Positions 41,482-50,532 of a stretch of 64,000 nucleotides of DNA are shown piece after piece. How positions within the stretch are numbered: position 1 is the first letter of the stretch; each line of letters begins with the position of its first letter. The translations under genes were made by a program, and so were the position numbers. Where the stretch lies: positions 1,798,001 through 1,862,000 of the forward strand of contig NZ_CP013232.1 of assembly GCF_001584145.1 (NCBI RefSeq). Direction: 5' to 3'. Source of the DNA: Collimonas fungivorans (lineage in GTDB: Bacteria; Pseudomonadota; Gammaproteobacteria; Burkholderiales; Burkholderiaceae_D). Under the pieces are notes generated by a model that was not told where the DNA came from, did no database searches, and saw only the letters and a program-made list of their open reading frames with translations.

Positions 41482-42693
41482 ATGACTCAACCGAGCGTGT
41501 CGACCTTCGGCGCTGGTGCGTCGATGGTGGGTTACCTCTACCAGGTACGAATCGCACTGTTGTGGGCGATTCGCCGCAGCCGCGTCAGCGACTTCACGGT
41601 CAGCATCGAGACCTTGGACGATGTGAGCTTCGAAGTCGATGGCGAACCCGCCGCCGTCCTGCAGGCCAAGCATTCGCTTAACGCCGCTGCCTCATTGACC
41701 GATTTCAGTCCCGAACTATGGAAGACGCTACGCGTCTGGATGGTCGGCCTGGCCAGCGGCGAGGTTCCTCTCGATACGGCCCGTTTCCTAATCGCTACGG
41801 CAGACGCACCGCCGGGGAGTGCGTGTGCCGCGATGGGAATCAGCCCTGAACGCGACATCGCCGAGGCTGCCAAGCGGCTTAAGCATGCCGCTGTCACCTC
41901 AAGCAACAATGACCTCAAGAGTGCATTCGACGCATACCTGACTCTGGGCGAAGCCGAGCGAGAACATCTACTGTCGCGCATCTACGTCGTGCCGACCCAA
42001 CCCGATGCGGCCGCAATCCTCGAACAGTTGCAAGCCGAGCTGTACCACGTCTCTTTGCACCACCAGGATCTCTCGGTGCAAATGCTGGAGGGCTGGTGGT
42101 TCAAACGAGTGTTGAACGAGCTGGTTCATCCTGACGGGGGCATCCCTCGCGCCGAGATCGACGCCCAGATTTCGGAGATTCAGGAATCGCTCAAGCCCGA
42201 CTCGCTACCCATTGACGAAGAACTCGACGCGCTAATGGTCGCGCTTGATCAGTTGCCGGAGTTCTCGACTCGTCCGTTCTATAAGCAGGTGGAACTTGTC
42301 GGTGGTAGTCAACTGCGCATCCGCAACGCGATCACCAGCTACCTGCAGGCCTTCAGGCAGCGTTCTGCATGGACCCGCCACGACCTGCTATTCGATGCCG
42401 ATCTGCAGAAGTACGACAAGCGCCTGCATGCCGAGTGGGAGCTGCAGTACGCACAGGTCTGCGACGAACTTGGCCCAAATGCTACTGAGACCGCGATGAC
42501 CCGGGCGGGACGCGCAATCCTGAAGTGGGCCGAGGATGCGCATCTCCCAATCCGATTTGGCGTCAACGTCCCTTGGGTATGTCGCGGTTCATTGCACATG
42601 CTTGCAGAAGACCGTCGCCTCGGTTGGCACCCAGAATTCGAGACCCGGCTCAAGGCCATCTTCGACGCGCCCGTTGAAGGGAAAACGGCATGA
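41482..42693 (+). CDS. ABC-three component (ABC-3C) system nuclease-type component
   Basis: 403 residues. The N-terminal about 70 residues carry GASMVGYLYQVRIALLWAI, then SIETLDDVSFEV and VLQAKHSLN: E43, D47 and Q61-x-K63 fit a Cap4/DUF4297-like PD-(D/E)XK nuclease. The remainder is helical and matches in style the C-terminal domain of ABC-3C system proteins. The ATG at 41482 has AAGGCGGG before it; an in-frame ATG 7 codons upstream is less likely. It overlaps the middle component (ATGA). In ABC-3C systems an SMC/ABC-like ATPase is thought to license such an effector on invading DNA. Confidence 0.75.
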   Translation: MTQPSVSTFGAGASMVGYLYQVRIALLWAIRRSRVSDFTVSIETLDDVSFEVDGEPAAVLQAKHSLNAAASLTDFSPELWKTLRVWMVGLASGEVPLDTARFLIATADAPPGSACAAMGISPERDIAEAAKRLKHAAVTSSNNDLKSAFDAYLTLGEAEREHLLSRIYVVPTQPDAAAILEQLQAELYHVSLHHQDLSVQMLEGWWFKRVLNELVHPDGGIPRAEIDAQISEIQESLKPDSLPIDEELDALMVALDQLPEFSTRPFYKQVELVGGSQLRIRNAITSYLQAFRQRSAWTRHDLLFDADLQKYDKRLHAEWELQYAQVCDELGPNATETAMTRAGRAILKWAEDAHLPIRFGVNVPWVCRGSLHMLAEDRRLGWHPEFETRLKAIFDAPVEGKTA

Positions 42694-43205
42694 CGGCTTG
42701 GCAGGAGCGTACCATCGAGCAGCGCAACCTGCTCAATCCGGCCTTCTGCGCCATCGTCGTCTGGCACCTTGTGCGGGGCTACCGTACCGAATCGACAACG
42801 CTCGGAGTACCCGCTAACGGCTTGCCTGTCGAACTCGCATTCGTGGGAGCGAGTCTCGTGCTGCGTGGCCAGACGCGAGATCAGCTCCCTCGCACGATCG
42901 CCAGTTCGCTCGCCACCTGGGTGCACGACAATCCGCTGGAGCGTTCGGCCGTTGCGAAGGGTGTAGTTGTACTTAGGGACACCGTGCGGGAAGCCGTACT
43001 CTTCGGCGCGCTGCACGGAATGCTATCACTTGATGGTCGTCGGATCGACGCGAACGACGCCCAAACGAAGAAGATTAACGCCTACCTCCAAGCATCAAGC
43101 GACGAGGTGAAGGAGTGTATGCGCCTTGCCGTGTTCGTCGGCCGTTGGCTGTGCAAAGCGGGAGCGCCCCCGACCGTGTTGGCGCTGTTGGGAGTACAAG
43201 CATGA
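42690..43205 (+). CDS. ABC-3C system middle component
   Basis: 171 residues, small and helical (ERTIEQRNLLNPAFCAIVVW at the start; ASSLATWVHDNPLERSAVAKG; AYLQASSDEVKECMRLAVFVGRWLCKAG). Size, position and the NLLNPAFC opening fit the three-component ABC middle component, which contains a small wHTH-like or helical adaptor. It starts inside the preceding stop (ATGA) and its stop overlaps the ATPase ATG (ATGATT), so all three genes are translationally coupled. Confidence 0.75.
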   Translation: MTAWQERTIEQRNLLNPAFCAIVVWHLVRGYRTESTTLGVPANGLPVELAFVGASLVLRGQTRDQLPRTIASSLATWVHDNPLERSAVAKGVVVLRDTVREAVLFGALHGMLSLDGRRIDANDAQTKKINAYLQASSDEVKECMRLAVFVGRWLCKAGAPPTVLALLGVQA

Positions 43206-45147
43206 TTCAAATTCGCGCTATCGTGACCTATAGCCATGATGGACGTCAACGCGTTGTCCCGTTCGAGCCGGGCCGCGTCAATATTATCTCGGCGACTCGC
43301 GCACCGGCAAGTCGGCCATCCTCGGCATCATCGAGTATTGCTTTGGTGCTTCGGAAATCGATGTTCCAGAAGGTAAGGTTCGGCGCAATGTCGCGTGGTT
43401 CGGCCTGTTATTGCAGACACGTCGTGGTCAAGCCTTCGTCGCGCGGCAGTTGCCGCGGGGCGATGGCAAATCCAACGAAGTGGTCTATGTACAGACCGAC
43501 ATCGAAGTGGCGATCCCATCAGCGAGCGTGCTGCGCCAGACCACCAATCGTGAAGGTTTACGCTCGCTGCTAGGCTCCTGGGTTGGGCTTTCTGACTACC
43601 TGCACGAGCCACCATCGGGGCAGACGCGTGTGCCGCTGGCAGCCACCGTCAGCCACGCTCTCATCTTCTGCCTGCAATCTCAAAACGAGATTGCGCAGCG
43701 ACGGCATTTGTTCCACGGGTCGAGCGACCGTTTCATCGCGCAGGCGATCAAAGACACGCTGCCTTATTTCCTCGGTGCGGTCTCCGACGACTACGTGGCA
43801 CAACAACAAGAACTAAAGCGTGTGCGCACGGAGATACGGCAAATCGACCGCAGGCTAGCTGAAGCCGCCGCAATCCATGGCGAGGGCGTCGGTCGGGCTG
43901 ATACGTTGCTGGCTGAGGCCAAGGCCGCTGGCTTGACCGCACTGGACGACAGCGCGGCATGGCAGGAGAAGATTAATGTGCTGCGTGCAATTCAGAGCAC
44001 ACCCATACCTTCTGCCATGGTGGGGGTTGGTGAGGATGCCGAGTTTCGACGCCTATCTACCGTGCGTAGCGAGCTAGTGGAAGAACAGAGGATGCTGCAA
44101 TCGACCCTGGAGCGCGCACGCAGCTTCGAGGGTAGCTCCAAGGGTTACTCAGCCGAGGCCCGCGAGCACACGGCGCGTCTCAATGCAGTGACCGTTTTCG
44201 AGCACGAAGCGCCAGGCCACTCATGCCCGCTGTGTCTGCAGGGCTTGCCCGAAGCCTCGCAGGTGCCATCCATCGGCGACCTCCGCGCTGCACAGAATTA
44301 CATTGGTGAGCGTAGCGGAGCAATGGATTCGGCAACGCCTCGCATCACGACGGCAATTCAGGACGTCGAAACCAAACTCGCCGACGTGCGGCGCCGTATC
44401 GATGAAAACCGTGTTCTGCTCACGGCAGTCAAGCGTGCCAACCAGCGCTTGCAACTGGCGACTGACATCGAGGCCCGGGGTGCCATGGTCCTCGGGCGAA
44501 TCAGTTTATACGTAGAAAATATTCCGCAGATGCCCGACATCAGCGAGCAGCAGATGCGGTTGAATGAATTACGAGCGCAAGAGACCCGGCTTGATGAGGC
44601 TGTCAGCACTGACGTTATCCAGGCAAAGATGGAGTCCTGTCTGTCCAATGTTAATCGGTACCTTTCGGATTACGCCAAGCAAATTGATCTGGAATATTCG
44701 GATTCCCCGCTTCGCCTTGATCCTCGTGGGTTGACGATTGTCGCAGATACGCCCGAGCGGCCGGTGCCCATGCGTGAGATCGGCAGCGGCGAGAATCATG
44801 TGGGTTACCACATCGTCGCACATCTCGCGTTGCATACGTGGTTCGCGAACCGTGACCGGCCAGTACCGGCGTTCTTGCTGCTCGATCAACTATCGCAGGC
44901 ACATTTCTCTCCTGACGCCGTACTAGGCGACGGAGTGACACAAGAGAAGATCGACGCGGATCGCAAAGCGGTCAAACGTCTCTTCGGATTGATATTCGAC
45001 ATAGTCGACAGCCTCGAAGGCAAGTTTCAAGTGATCATCACTGACCATCCAGATTTCAGTGACGATCCCAGGTTCCAGAATGCAATGCGGGAGCGATGGC
45101 GCGACGGGCTCAAGCTAGTCCCAGAGGACTGGCCACGTGAGTCTTGA
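43202..45147 (+). pseudogene. DUF3732/SMC-like ATPase of the ABC-3C system, frameshifted in Walker A
   Basis: Starts MIQIRAIVTYSHDGRQRVV at 43202. At 43289-43294 the bases read TCGGCG where TCGGGCG would give SGDSRTGKSAILGIIEYCFG, the Walker A of DUF3732 ATPases. One G is missing, so the first frame continues as ATRAPASRPSS and stops, while the rest (43292-45147) is open in the next frame. The downstream part has coiled-coil arms, a zinc-hook-like HSCPLCLQG (around 44219-44245) and REIGSGENHVGYHIVAHLALH plus FLLLDQLSQAHF, the signature and Walker B. As written the ATPase is inactive. A G-run undercall is possible. Confidence 0.8.
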
Positions 45148-45281
45148 CCTCATTAGGGCCAACAAACGCACATGGGCCCCTTATTTTCTGTACCCTTGGA
45201 GCTGATTGATCATTGCTTTGAAGACGTTGCCGCCTCCGCAAACTGCCCCATCTCCCGCGTGAGCAAAGGATGTGCGTTTTT

Positions 45282-45303
45282 TGACGGTAAAAGCGACGGT
45301 AAA
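45282..45303. repeat. GACGGTAAA repeats at the right island end
   Basis: TGACGGTAAAAGC (from 45282) is followed at once by GACGGTAAAG (45295), two copies 12 bp apart. They mirror TGACGGTAAAACTGACGG at the left end (26753). Probable integrase or excisionase arm sites, about 70 bp inside attR. Confidence 0.55.
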
Positions 45304-45363
45304 GCCCAAGTCAATCACCACCAATCCCTTTAACCACGCGGGTCTAGGTGGCTTGTTGATGAC

Positions 45364-45372
45364 CGAGTGGGA
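45364..45372. other. Right attachment site (attR) core with the stranded guaA end
   Basis: CGAGTGGGA matches the attL core. The following bases give GAG TGG GAG TGA, i.e. E-W-E-stop, precisely the expected last codons of guaA with different wobble bases from the present guaA end (GAA TAA). This is what site-specific insertion into the guaA 3' end leaves behind. It marks the right boundary of an 18.8-kb island. Confidence 0.8.
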
Positions 45373-45421
45373 GTGATCCGATGTCTAGCACTCGCTAGTA
45401 CTCAGAAGTAGAAAATGCCTG

Positions 45422-45448
45422 AAAGCCCGTGTAAATGCGGGCTTTTTT
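45422..45448 (+). terminator. Intrinsic terminator, probably the original guaA terminator
   Basis: AAAGCCCG (45422-45429) pairs with CGGGCTTT (45438-45445), and a T-run follows (45443-45448). It lies 46 bp past the stranded guaA stop and has no gene immediately before it today, so it is best explained as the native guaA terminator displaced by the island. Confidence 0.8.
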
Positions 45449-46174
45449 GCTTTTTGGTTCGGCATTGGCTGGTACGCTAACGTATACTCCAACTGCTCAT
45501 GGAACAACAGTCAGGCGGAAATCGTCGTTTAAAGCGTGCCTTCAAAGTGCAGTCTGCAGCTTTTATGGCCGCACTGATGATTGGCAACTGGCCAGTGTTC
45601 CAGCCGCCTCCAGCGATTGCGGCGATGCCGGAGCGACATTGCTGCCGCTCAGTTAGCCAGTTTTATGCAGTTGGGGCAGTCATCAAAAGAGCCAATGGCA
45701 CATATCGAGAGTGCTTTCTGGACCGACCTGGTGCAAAACCATATTGGGGGCGGAATCTCGTCCTCGTTCACGTGCACCGCGACTGATTTAGATGTAGCGG
45801 CTGAGACTTGGCCTGACAACGATTAGCAGATGGATTAGAGTCGTCTTTGGTCCGCAACCGGCCGAGGCTGTGTAAAAACGCAAAATAAATTTCATTGAAG
45901 AAAAATCGACTTCTTAAAACACCCGCTGTGCGATTTTTTCGACCTCGGCAAGGGTGTGCCTACCCACGATTTTTGTCAGATTTACGTTTTTACACAGCCT
46001 CGGCCAATTGCGGACGGTCGGATGTGCCTGCCAAATTGATGCTGACTCAACATATTGTGCAATAAACACATTGGCCAACAACAGGACTTGCCCTTCAAAT
46101 ATTTGCTGAATACTCCTTATGCCCCTTATGTATTGTTCAGAATCTACGTTCTAATTTTATTGCTGGACTCTCTG
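45449..46174. other. Mostly gene-free flank with a MITE
   Basis: No convincing gene. Short overlapping readings exist at 45499-45786 and 45581-45826. The first starts MEQQSGGNRRLKRAFK and has a hydrophobic segment, but there is no clear ribosome-binding site and no family. A MITE-like element lies at 45850-46015. Confidence 0.4.
45850..46015. mobile_element. MITE-like element with about 30-bp terminal inverted repeats
   Basis: A perfect 21-bp inverted repeat (45860-45880 against 45985-46005; core GAGGCTGTGTAAAAACG) extends outward, after a 2-bp mismatch, by another 8 bp (GTCCGCAA at 45850-45857 against TTGCGGAC at 46008-46015). The interior of about 100 bp has no coding capacity. GGCTGTGTAAAAAC-type ends are familiar from several IS families, so this is probably an internally deleted non-autonomous derivative. 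Confidence 0.75.
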
Positions 46175-46471
46175 ATGAAACGCCTCCTTTCGACGGTATT
46201 TAATATTGCTTTAATGTTTGCATTTCCCATTTGCGGCTGGCTTTTTTACCTAGATTCGTCACGCCACACTGATTGGTCAAAACCAATTTATTCAATAACC
46301 GTTTGTGCAGTATTAATCTTGATAGCGCTCATAGGAGTACAGCGATTAACCGTGCGGTGGTCATTAAACAGCAGAGTTGGTCTTGGTGCTTTATATTCTC
46401 TTTTTCTATTTTTTATACTTTTTTCCCTTGGTTTCGCATCAGCGTTGGTTGGTGCGAATCAAATGCCATAG
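46175..46471 (+). CDS. Small hypothetical membrane protein
   Basis: 98 residues from the ATG at 46175: an N-terminal membrane segment (LLSTVFNIALMFAFPICGWLFYL), a second (YSITVCAVLILIALIGVQ) and a third (LYSLFLFFILFSLGFASALV), with basic residues between the second and third. A longer in-frame start at 46055 adds 40 residues of less typical sequence. No recognised family and no strong ribosome-binding site. The AT-rich composition and the adjacent MITE suggest an accessory gene. Confidence 0.45.
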   Translation: MKRLLSTVFNIALMFAFPICGWLFYLDSSRHTDWSKPIYSITVCAVLILIALIGVQRLTVRWSLNSRVGLGALYSLFLFFILFSLGFASALVGANQMP

Positions 46472-47478
46472 ATACGCGACAGGCGGCAACCGGCCAGTAG
46501 CAGCCTCTCGGCTCCTTTGCAGTTGTGCCCATCCCAAAGCCGACCCTCGGTAATCCCCCCAATTTTTAGAGCGATCATTTGGTCGGGGATTACCATCTGT
46601 TGCGACTCAAAAAAAGCGTCTAAAAGTGCCGTCTGAATTTCGCGTATGCGATCTCCGGCGGTGCCGGCATCACGACGACAAAGTTTGAAAGAGTATTTTT
46701 TAGTTTATGGGCAATAGGCCGGAATAATTGTTCAGGGCCGACTACTTACCTGAGATGGAGTGCACAGACGAACTCGCTACACCGACGGCCAGGTTAGCTG
46801 CTGCGTTGATGCGTGAGTCCCCTCGAGACGGGACCGTTTCCTCCCTTCGCGGCCGTCGCTGTCCTGCGCACAGGACAGCGCGTAAGAGTGAGTAACCCTG
46901 TTCTAGAGCTCCAAATATTGGCGGAAATTCCTACATTATTTTAAGGATTGCCTGATTGAAATTTATTCTGACATTCCTCACTATTGCAATTAGAGAATTA
47001 AATCAATACCTCTCTAAGCTAATAGCTGATGTTGCGACAAGAGACGTTGTGTGAAGTTTTTTACAGTGCAACTAGCCGGCATTATTTGATATTTCGGATT
47101 TGTTTCCAGACGACGAATACGTTAATAAAGATTGAAAATCTTATGTACTAATCCGGCTTTATTCAGATTGACCGAGCCGACTGTACTGGGCATCAATCTT
47201 CAAGACGAAGCGCAAATTCTACTTATTCTGTGCGACGTTCATCTCTAAAATCTGACCTCATTGCATAGAGGGCAGATGAAAAAAGAAAAGAATAGGCGGG
47301 AGCGGTTGGTACTGCCATATGCTCTTGCGGTTTTTTGCATTCATTGACAGCCATTCTATCTGCGATGGGCCAAAGGCGTCTTCGCAAGCAATTTTTCACC
47401 ACGTAATTTAGCGTAAGACACTGGGAGTACAAGTTTTTCAGACTGTGTTTGCCGCAAGTTATTCACTCGAGTAGATCC
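46472..47478. other. 1-kb gene-free stretch with two inverted repeats
   Basis: No credible gene. GGTAATCCCC (46549-46558) and GGGGATTACC (46585-46594) form a perfect 10-bp inverted repeat 26 bp apart. CGCTGTCCTG (46857-46866) and CAGGACAGCG (46871-46880) form a perfect hairpin without T-run. The last 500 bp are AT-rich and probably hold the promoter of the autotransporter gene. Confidence 0.45.
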
Positions 47479-50319
47479 ATGAATCGCAAACATAGCCGCA
47501 AACATGTCAGCCGTTTTCCTTTGTCAGTCGTTTCCGTAGCCGTCTTGAGCACGCTTGCAGCCTGCGGCGGCGGTGGCGGTGGTTCCAGCAACTCCGATGG
47601 CGTCCAGCCGCCGGTGCCCACTAACGCGGCGCCAGTCACAGCCGCGCCGAGCGTAACGATCCCGACCCTGAGCTCCAGCGATCCGAGCAACGCCAATGCA
47701 GCGCACGCGCGCGGCATTACCGGGGCCGGCGTGACGGTAGCAGTGGTCGACACGGATTTCAATGTCTCCGATCCGGAGTTTGCCGGACGCTTGACCAAAT
47801 ACGTCTATGCCAGCGGCGGCGCCGGTAATTCGCACGGCAGCGAAGCGGCGGAAGCGCTGGGCGGCAGCAGCTATGGCGTGGCGCCGGCAGTCAACATGCT
47901 GGGCGCCGCAGTCGGCACCGGTGGTGAAAACGTCACCTTGAATGCCTCGGTTTACCAGGACTTGTTCAACAAGGGGGCGCGCCTCTTCAACCAGTCGAAC
48001 GCCTTTGGCTCGATCGCGACCCCCGGCGGTAATGGCCCGACTTTCTACAATATCTATCAGCCTTTCGTGAGCAAGGGCAGTTTGTTCATCTGGGCCGCAG
48101 GCAACGATGGCAGCGCCCATCCCAGCTTGACAGCCGGTTTGCCGGCCCTGTATCCCGACCTGCAAAAAGGCTGGCTGGCAGTGGTGGCGGTGAATGCTGC
48201 CGGCGGCGCCCAGGGATACAGCAGCAGCGATACCACGCCAGGCGTGATTTCCAGCTATTCCAACCGCTGCGGCGAGGCCGCCAACTGGTGCCTGGCGGCG
48301 CCCGGCGATTTTATCTCGGCTGCCGCCGGCCGCCGGGTCTACGGCACTTCGTTCGCCGCGCCGGCGGTAACCGGCGCCGCTGCCCTGGTGCAGCAAGCCT
48401 ATCCCTGGATGAATGCCGACCAGATCCGGCAAACCATCTTGTCGACCGCCACCAGCATGGGCGACACCGCCACCTACGGCTGGGGTCTGCTGAACGCCAG
48501 CAAAGCCGCCAACGGTCCTGGCTTGTTCGATACCCGGCTGACCTTGGGCGGCAACTTCGTCGCCAAGTTCGACTCCGCCAGCTCAACCTTCGCCAACAAT
48601 ATCGGCGGCAATGCCGGCCTGCTGAAAGACGGCAGCGGCACGCTGACCCTGTCCGGCAACAACACCTATGCCGGCGCCAATGAAATTCTGAAAGGCACGC
48701 TGAACGTCACCGGATCGGTTGCTTCCGCAGTCACCATCGACAGCGCCGGCGTGCTGTCCGGCGACGGCGGCCGCATCGGCGGCAGCGTCTCCAACAACGG
48801 CCGTCTCAGCAATACCGGCAGCGGCATGACGATTGCCGGCAACTATACGGCCACGGCCAGTGCGGTGCTGGCCAACCAGTTCAATACGACCTTGACCATA
48901 GGCGGCAGCGCCACGCTCGGCAATTCACACCTGGTGGCGACCACGCCTGCCGGCAGCAGCGATCCGTCCGGCTACGTGGCGCAGCAGGTCGGCGTCAAAG
49001 GTAAGGTGTTGACCGCTGCCAACGGCGTATCCGGCGTGTTCCAGGATGTGTCGTTCGAACACGACGGCACGGCTTTCAACCCGGGTACCTTCTTGAACGC
49101 GACGCTGGCTTATACCGCCAACGAAGTTGACTTGAGCATTGCACGCAACGACGTCAAGGCGGTTGCAGCGCAAGCGTTTGCCGCGGATCCTACGCGCAAC
49201 AACAGCGCCGCCAACGTCGAGACCGGACTCAAGGCGGCCGACGCCATGGCCGCCAGCGGCAACACCGGCGGCGGCATTAGCAGCAGCGACAGCGCCTTCC
49301 TGAACAGCGCCGCGGCGCTGCAGCGCACAGCGGATATCGCTGCCGCGGCCCAGGTGCTGGATAGCCTGTCGGGACAGATCTATGCCTCTTCGCAGGCGCT
49401 GACTTTCCAGCAGTCGCAAGCAATCAACCGCGACCTGTCGAACCGCCTGTCGCTGTTGGCTAATCCGGTTGCGGGCGGCGCCAAGGCGGGCTTGTGGGCC
49501 AGCGTGATCGGCGCCAGCGGCAAGCTGGGCGAGTCGGGTTATGCGTCTGCCGACACTTCCACCTGGGGCGGCCAGTTCGGTTTCGATACGCACCTGGATG
49601 ACAAGGCGATAGTCGGCGCAGCGCTGTCCTACTCGGAAAGCAAAGCCAGCTTCGACCGAAACGGCGGTGCTGCAAACAGCCAGGATGCCGGCTTGTCCCT
49701 GTATGGCCGCTATGCGCTCAGCCATGACGGCATCTACGTTTCCGGCCGTGCCGGCATTGCCCGCGTGACCAGCAAGATCAACCGCAGCGTGATCCTCGGC
49801 AGCGAGGTCGACAGCCTGTCGGCCAATCATACCGACAGCATGATTTCAGCCTATGCCGAAACCGGCTACATGCGCAAGCTGTCGGCTACCTCGACGTTGA
49901 CACCGTTTGCCGGCATCAGCTACGACCGCCTCAAGCGCGGCGCGTTTACCGAAACCGGCAGCCCCTTCGGCCTCACCGCCGGCAGCAGCACCTACCATCA
50001 GACTGCGAGCGTACTTGGCTTGCGCGGCGATACCGGTTTCGACTGGCTGGGCGGCCATGCCAGTGTGCAAGCTTATGCGGCCTGGCAGCATGGTTTCAAC
50101 GACGGCAAGCTGGATTTCAACGCGGCTTTCGTGGGCGCGCCGGCTGCCGGTTTTTCGGTGCAGGGCATAGGCCTGGCGCGCAACAGCGGCTGGGCGGGGG
50201 TCGGCATCTCCGGCGTGTTTGCCAGCAACTGGAGCTGGTACGGCAATTACGATGCGCAGTTCGGCAAGGGCGGGCTGGTCAACAATGTGTTCTCGGTAGG
50301 TGCTCGCATGGCCTTCTGA
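47479..50319 (+). CDS. Autotransporter serine protease (subtilisin-like, S8) with lipobox
   Basis: 946 residues. The signal segment VVSVAVLSTLAAC ends in a lipobox-like cysteine (C29) followed by six glycines, so the passenger may be lipid-anchored during transit. Subtilase domain about 75-350: D91 (VAVVDTDF), H119 (NSHGSEAAE), N209 (AAGNDG) and S291 (YGTSFAAPAV) form the triad and oxyanion residue. A passenger-associated repeat (LLKDGSGTLTLSGNNTYAGAN) leads to a beta-helix, and the C-terminal about 280 residues form the beta-barrel ending in VGARMAF. Resembles SphB1/NalP-type lipoprotein autotransporters that process other surface proteins. A TTG 10 codons upstream is an alternative start. 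Confidence 0.88.
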   Translation: MNRKHSRKHVSRFPLSVVSVAVLSTLAACGGGGGGSSNSDGVQPPVPTNAAPVTAAPSVTIPTLSSSDPSNANAAHARGITGAGVTVAVVDTDFNVSDPEFAGRLTKYVYASGGAGNSHGSEAAEALGGSSYGVAPAVNMLGAAVGTGGENVTLNASVYQDLFNKGARLFNQSNAFGSIATPGGNGPTFYNIYQPFVSKGSLFIWAAGNDGSAHPSLTAGLPALYPDLQKGWLAVVAVNAAGGAQGYSSSDTTPGVISSYSNRCGEAANWCLAAPGDFISAAAGRRVYGTSFAAPAVTGAAALVQQAYPWMNADQIRQTILSTATSMGDTATYGWGLLNASKAANGPGLFDTRLTLGGNFVAKFDSASSTFANNIGGNAGLLKDGSGTLTLSGNNTYAGANEILKGTLNVTGSVASAVTIDSAGVLSGDGGRIGGSVSNNGRLSNTGSGMTIAGNYTATASAVLANQFNTTLTIGGSATLGNSHLVATTPAGSSDPSGYVAQQVGVKGKVLTAANGVSGVFQDVSFEHDGTAFNPGTFLNATLAYTANEVDLSIARNDVKAVAAQAFAADPTRNNSAANVETGLKAADAMAASGNTGGGISSSDSAFLNSAAALQRTADIAAAAQVLDSLSGQIYASSQALTFQQSQAINRDLSNRLSLLANPVAGGAKAGLWASVIGASGKLGESGYASADTSTWGGQFGFDTHLDDKAIVGAALSYSESKASFDRNGGAANSQDAGLSLYGRYALSHDGIYVSGRAGIARVTSKINRSVILGSEVDSLSANHTDSMISAYAETGYMRKLSATSTLTPFAGISYDRLKRGAFTETGSPFGLTAGSSTYHQTASVLGLRGDTGFDWLGGHASVQAYAAWQHGFNDGKLDFNAAFVGAPAAGFSVQGIGLARNSGWAGVGISGVFASNWSWYGNYDAQFGKGGLVNNVFSVGARMAF

Positions 50320-50338
50320 ATATAACGTGAAAAATTAT

Positions 50339-50532
50339 GCGAAATTTACTTCGAGAGGGTCGGCAACCCATTTCTGATTGGTTGCCGTTGCCTCAAACTG
50401 CCGGTCCAGCAGATTCGGGACAATTGCATGCACGCTAGGTTGAAGTTGGGCAGGATGACGGCGTCGCTTATGGCGGGCCTTGATGCCGGCAGTCTTCATC
50501 AGCCGCCCCACGCGCTTCTCGCTGCACGCCAA
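50339..50532 (-). pseudogene. IS3-family transposase (orfB) fragment
   Basis: 65-codon fragment reading KRVGRLMKTAGIKARHKRRR...NLLDRQFEATATNQKWVAD, the N-terminal helix-turn-helix part of an IS3/IS2-type InsB transposase just before its DDE domain. Similarity stops after KWVAD and the rest is missing. No terminal repeats of an intact IS3 element are visible. Confidence 0.7.

Noticed and set aside
45435..45826. Three overlapping short plus-strand frames right of the island
   Set aside because: They use all three frames over the same bases, none has a ribosome-binding site or convincing protein features. The first overlaps the displaced guaA terminator.
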